This document shows positions 61,141-64,000 of a stretch of 64,000 nucleotides of DNA, piece by piece. The translations under genes were made by a program, and so were the position numbers. Where the stretch lies: assembly GCA_029962745.1 (NCBI GenBank), contig CM057171.1, positions 21,154,564 to 21,218,563 of the forward strand. Direction: 5' to 3'. The DNA is from Echinometra lucunter. Its lineage: Eukaryota; Echinodermata; Echinoidea; Camarodonta; Echinometridae. The number at the start of each line of letters is the position of its first letter. Position 1 is the first letter of the stretch. Below the pieces are notes generated by a model. The model did not search any database. It was not told where the DNA came from and was given only the letters and a program-made list of their open reading frames with translations.

Positions 61141-61338
61141 CATGTGTGTTCTTTCACTGGATGACACTGCTCATTGTTCTCAAGATGCACTGATGATTGT
61201 TTGAGAGACATGGACAGCTCATCAGAAAGCACTTACCACTGGAGACCACCCTGAACCACTCTGATGCACCTGTTCATTTGTTAACCCCATGATCCTCGGG
61301 ATGGAGGGGCCACAGATATCAATATCTAGCACTGCAAC
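54711..61338 (-). CDS. NUBP1: NUBP1 cytosolic Fe-S scaffold ATPase, 5' partial, seven exons
   Basis: Minus-strand exons 61338-61237, 60230-60140, 59451-59297, 58149-58039, 57681-57579, 55956-55873 and 54760-54711 keep phase and give 231 residues plus a stop. Motifs in order: [17 protein letters not shown] (switch region), [59 protein letters not shown] (Mrp/NBP35 signature), [12 protein letters not shown] (C-terminal CxxC that bridges the dimer cluster), [11 protein letters not shown], and [12 protein letters not shown]1 with NUBP2 assembles [4Fe-4S] clusters for cytosolic and nuclear proteins. [12 protein letters not shown] and the [16 protein letters not shown] run distinguish it from NUBP2. 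About 90 N-terminal residues (four-cysteine motif and P-loop) are absent; no matching exon lies in 61339-64000, so the gene continues past the right edge. Confidence 0.95.
54904..55172. mobile_element. Inverted-repeat element in last NUBP1 intron
   Basis: Ends ggaccggaattcacaaaggaggttt and the inverse (..cctttgtgaattccggcc). Internal arms include gctaagaaaagtcc / ggacttttcttag. Confidence 0.82.
55203..55282 (-). mobile_element. Roughly 80-base TTAA element, copy 7
   Basis: agaacccacagactaccg...attccc.taggcttaata.agggacc...ccagtagactatgggttaa, in the last NUBP1 intron. Confidence 0.7.
55640..55725 (+). mobile_element. SINE tail fragment
   Basis: aagtgcgtagggacatacag...tgtgctatacaaaaactgtac followed by ATT/ATC repeats, matching the 3' tail of the 361-755 family. 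Confidence 0.65.
55873..55956 (-). CDS. NUBP1: NUBP1 exon: DSPATQAY
   Basis: Acceptor cttgcag and donor gtaagt. Two bases complete Gly, then [27 protein letters not shown] and one base. GxSFF and PDSPAT are shared with vertebrate NUBP1. Confidence 0.92.
56735..56950 (+). mobile_element. tRNA-derived SINE (second subtype)
   Basis: tgtggtatagtggctcttgcc, gagaggtcctggctttgatcc, aggcccaggtgtaataaatggg, then atgtggctaccctggtaaataaa. In a NUBP1 intron. Confidence 0.8.
57356..57461. repeat. Long hairpin in NUBP1 intron
   Basis: ggccgtgagagggtctggttg (57368-57388) pairs with caaccagaccctctcgaggcc (57431-57451), extended outward by an AT-rich stem. The loop is 42 bases. Confidence 0.85.
57579..57681 (-). 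CDS. NUBP1: NUBP1 exon: [11 protein letters not shown]
   Basis: Acceptor tttttag and donor gtaaga, 34 codons plus one base. It encodes [43 protein letters not shown] is the conserved late strand of the fold. Confidence 0.94.
58039..58149 (-). CDS. NUBP1: NUBP1 exon: C-terminal CPKC
   Basis: 37 codons, acceptor ctgcag and donor gtaagc. It encodes [37 protein letters not shown]. The CxxC pair supplies ligands for the cluster bridging two subunits in this family. A truncated inverted-repeat element starts about 31 bases upstream of the acceptor (58181). Confidence 0.95.
58181..58535. mobile_element. Truncated copy of the 34933-35462 foldback element
   Basis: Shares ggagaatgaaacc.tggg.aaaaatca, aaaaagttccatcac and cattggcaatattgcttcaaaa with the left arm of the other copy. 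In a NUBP1 intron, adjacent to an exon. Confidence 0.78.
59297..59451 (-). CDS. NUBP1: NUBP1 exon: Mrp signature [10 protein letters not shown]
   Basis: Acceptor ctgtaacag and donor gtcagt. It encodes [51 protein letters not shown]. The open frame reads on into the intron to 58901 and back to 59479, but only this part is coding. Confidence 0.95.
59547..59574. repeat. (CATC)n microsatellite
   Basis: About seven copies of CATC in a NUBP1 intron. Confidence 0.9.
59844..59937. mobile_element. Short TTAA-type palindromic element
   Basis: ttaacccgttgaacggg ... ctcaacggggtaa. End structure like the other TTAA elements but a different interior. Confidence 0.55.
60140..60230 (-). CDS. NUBP1: NUBP1 exon: NLGVMSVGF
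   Basis: Encodes [30 protein letters not shown] and the first base of a Gly codon. Donor gtaaaa is weaker than consensus but phase and homology are exact. GVMSVGF and WRGP are invariant in NBP35/Mrp-type ATPases. Confidence 0.93.
61084..61141. repeat. (GAT)n microsatellite
   Basis: About 19 uninterrupted copies of ATG/GAT in a NUBP1 intron. Confidence 0.95.
61237..61338 (-). CDS. NUBP1: NUBP1 exon: switch region DIDICGPS
   Basis: Minus strand, acceptor ..cacatag and donor gtaagt, 34 codons in phase 0. It encodes [42 protein letters not shown] is the conserved nucleotide-switch segment following the P-loop, which must be in the preceding exon outside the window. Confidence 0.93.
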
Positions 61339-61791
61339 CTATGTGGAAAGAGGATAGACAGTAAGGAGTCTAGAAATATTCAGTGAACTGTACAAATAGC
61401 TAGATGTGCCATCAAAGTTTAATTTCTACCCCAAATATATCATTCACACTAAAATAGCATGCATTAAGCATGAAATCTAAATTTACTAACATGAAAAAGC
61501 TACAAACTGAAAGTACAAAGTTTTCAGAGCCAGTCTCATGAACCCCCCCCCCCCCATTATGTGGAATATTAAGTGACCTTTCACTACAGGTCCATGGGAT
61601 GGACAAGAAAATATCAAGTAAGTTATCTATTATCCTTTTAATAAAACCTTAGTTATGAGGAAGATGACCATGCTGCTTTTATTACATATTAGCAGCACTA
61701 AAAAATGCAAATTATTTTCATAAACTCTGGTCATAAACTCCTATAACCCTCCTATGATGATGCTGGAGTGCTATTATTCATAACGGGTGAT
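61339..61791 (-). other. NUBP1 intron, leftmost seen part
   Basis: Contains a C run at 61543-61555. No P-loop exon present. Confidence 0.4.
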
Positions 61792-62178
61792 GTTCGTTAT
61801 TCCGAAGGTTCGAATACTCCAAAGGTTTGTTATTCCGAAAGTTCGCTATTCCGAAGGTTAGAATACTCCGAAGGTTCGTTATTCCGAAGGTTCGCTATTT
61901 CGAAGGTTCGTTAGTCCGAAAATGAAAAAAGGTTCGTTATTCCAAAGGTTCGTTAGTCCGAAAATAAATCAAGGTTCGTTATGCCGAAGGTTTGTCAATC
62001 CGAAAATGAAATAAGGTTTGTTAGTCCGAAAATGAAATAAGGTTCGTTAGTCTGCAAATGAAATAAGGTTCGTTAGTCCAAAAATGAAATAAAAAGGTTC
62101 ATTAATCCGAAAATGAAATAAAGTTCGTTTAATAGTCAAAAAATGAAATAAGGTTCGTTATTCCGAAAATGAAATAAG
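61792..62178. repeat. Two-tier GGTTCGTTATTCCGAA tandem array
   Basis: First a roughly 16-base unit (ttattccgaaggttcg; about seven copies to 61918), then a 24-28-base unit (ggttcgttagtccgaaaatgaaataa; about nine copies). Substitutions accumulate along the array. Confidence 0.9.
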
Positions 62179-62769
62179 CTTCTCAAGTAACAAATACGGT
62201 GTTTTAATTTTTAAAAAATAATAGGATATTACGCAATAAAAATATTGGTATAGTCTCTTCGGAGGATGATACATGTGTATATTTTTCGGCAGAGCATATG
62301 TTACCTCAAAAAGTGGCGTGGATCAAGAATTTTGATTTTGATTTTATCTGAGCAATTGCCGCCTGAGGGAATGAATTTAGAGTGTTGGGGGCTGTGTGTG
62401 GGTCATCCGTAGCTTACCTCCAGGCAAGAAGGATTTTTTTTTTCTTTTGGGGGGGGGGTGTTTTATTCTGGGTTTTTTCGAGGGGGATCATTATTTATTT
62501 TAACAGCTTCTGCTGCTAATAATAATGATAATAACGATAACATTGATGATATTATTAATAATAACGATTATAAAACAAAAATATAAATATGAATATGAAT
62601 GATAATGATGGTAGTAATTGTGATAATATTATTAATCATGGGAAAATGGTAACAGCAATTATAATTATTGTTTTGATTTCATTATCATCATCACGTGGGA
62701 TTTGAAGAGGTATTGCATTTCAGTTCATTTCCCCGGAACAGCGCGTGTGCGGGGGTGTGTGTGAGGGTA
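62179..62769. other. Non-coding stretch
   Basis: G run at 62451-62458, AAT/GAT simple repeats at 62516-62640. No exon seen. Confidence 0.35.
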
Positions 62770-62955
62770 TGTAGAGGTGTCATAGAATCGTATGGTTTAA
62801 GGCGCTTGACTGTAGACGTGAAGGTCCGGGGTTCAAACCCCGGCATGGCACTTATGCCCTTGAACACGACATTTTACCTACATTGCTGTTTTATCGTAAT
62901 TTCAAATCCAGGGATGTGCTATATGCATATTGATGCCATCGTGTGCATGTTTTGT
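62770..62955 (+). mobile_element. tRNA-derived SINE (third subtype)
   Basis: tatggtttaaggcgcttgactgtag, then a perfect B box ggggttcaaaccccgg; body cattttacctacattgctgtttt and ccatcgtgtgcatgttttgttacc as at 41353-41535. Confidence 0.82.
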
Positions 62956-64000
62956 TACCAAAAAAAAATGTGTATGCTGAGGCGATGGGGTTAGGTTTGT
63001 ACATAGAAACCCTGAAATCATTGTTTCGATGCATGCCAATCTCACCCCCCTCCCCTCCCCAGAAAAAAAAAAAAAGTTTGAGCTCATTTCGTTACAATGG
63101 TGAGGTACTAGGCAAAGCAATAATATCAATAGTTTTAGATAATTATAGCTATTCCAGTCATGATACTGACTCTTCGAGCCTTTGACATTAGCCTAGTCAG
63201 AGGGGGATGGGGAGGGGGGGGGGTATATATACATATATACATACATAAGAGAAAAGTGACATTAATAAATAGTGAAAGTTATGCTTAACAATGCTCCTCC
63301 AGATCATAATTACTAACAGATGAATAAAAAGTAGTTGTAACAGAAAATAATACTACTACTCTCCATGGGAACCTGATTCACAAGCTTTGTTTTCAAAGGT
63401 TTCCTCCACATAAACAGCGAGCATTGCTTATTTCATACTTGCCATTTATTACTTTGATATACTGTATGAACTGAATTAATATCAATATTTTGTATAACTT
63501 TACACTATTGATTTCATAACGATTTTGAAATGTGAAAAATCTTGTAAATTCATTTAATGCATTGTGGAAATAAATGAAATGATTACAATGATTATAACAA
63601 TAATATTTTCACTAATAATAGTAATCATAATTACCATGATTACTATTAACTGTTGTTACTATCATCATCATCATCATCATCATCATCACCATCATCATTA
63701 GCTTAGGTCCTGTTGGTTCACATGTTGGCATGCCCCCTCCCCCCTTCCCCTAGGCGTTCCAGAATTCTGGATCGAAGTCACAATCATAACTGATGCAATC
63801 CAAGTTGAAAACACCCCCAATGCTATGGGGAACGGTAGCGGCGTACACCGGGGCCTATGAGGAGTCTGAGGACCAGTCTACGCCACTACTCTTGTCTTGC
63901 CCTCTTATAAGACATGTAATGCGAAATTAGTGTGTATTCCCCACATATTGAACAGAAAGGGTATTTCTCCCCAACGCCTGTCCCACCCGGCTTTCCCGAC
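62956..64000. other. Right-end non-coding stretch
   Basis: C-rich and A-run tract 63044-63075, G run 63213-63222, (ATC)n at 63661-63700. No exon recognised; presumably still NUBP1 intron. Confidence 0.4.

Overview
The window reads as animal nuclear DNA: AT-rich, spliced genes with GT..AG introns, tRNA-derived SINEs, many short inverted-repeat elements, long microsatellites and one 500-base assembly gap. The repeat style and protein types suggest a marine deuterostome invertebrate, most likely an echinoderm such as a sea urchin. That assignment is an inference. No bacterial features (operons, ribosome binding sites, CRISPR) are present.

Three protein-coding genes are supported, all on the right-hand side and all incomplete at the 5' end. 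(1) Plus strand, 33684-44250: a synaptotagmin-12 (SYT12) orthologue, six exons in matching phase, covering the pre-C2 linker, C2A and C2B to the stop. The N-terminal membrane-anchor exon was not found. (2) Plus strand, 48683-50429: the last two coding exons of a TVP23 (FAM18) Golgi membrane protein. The rest is hidden by or beyond the gap at 48146-48645. (3) Minus strand, 61338 down to 54711: seven 3' exons of NUBP1, the cytosolic Fe-S scaffold P-loop NTPase. The exons with the P-loop and N-terminal cysteines lie beyond the right edge. TVP23 and NUBP1 are convergent, with candidate poly(A) signals about 300 bases apart. From memory, human TVP23A and NUBP1 have the same arrangement.

The left half (1-33683) shows no exon I can support. 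It is a repeat field. Families recognised are: tRNA-derived SINEs with ATT-type tails (at least a dozen pieces over the window); miniature elements bounded by TTAA with CCC..GGG ends (piggyBac-like); elements bounded by TA with long inverted repeats (Tc1/mariner-like or pogo-like); a non-LTR retrotransposon tail; a degenerate GGTTCG/CCGAA array; and tandem repeats of 50, 56 and 72 bases. Several elements sit inside the introns and 3' untranslated regions of the three genes. One roughly 80-base TTAA-bounded family has a copy within about 45 bases of the splice acceptor of each of the first three SYT12 exons seen here.

The genes act in separate processes: membrane trafficking (SYT12, TVP23) and Fe-S cluster assembly (NUBP1). 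They are not a functional cluster. The most unusual content is the density and diversity of short inverted-repeat elements. I found no evidence of a novel multi-gene system.
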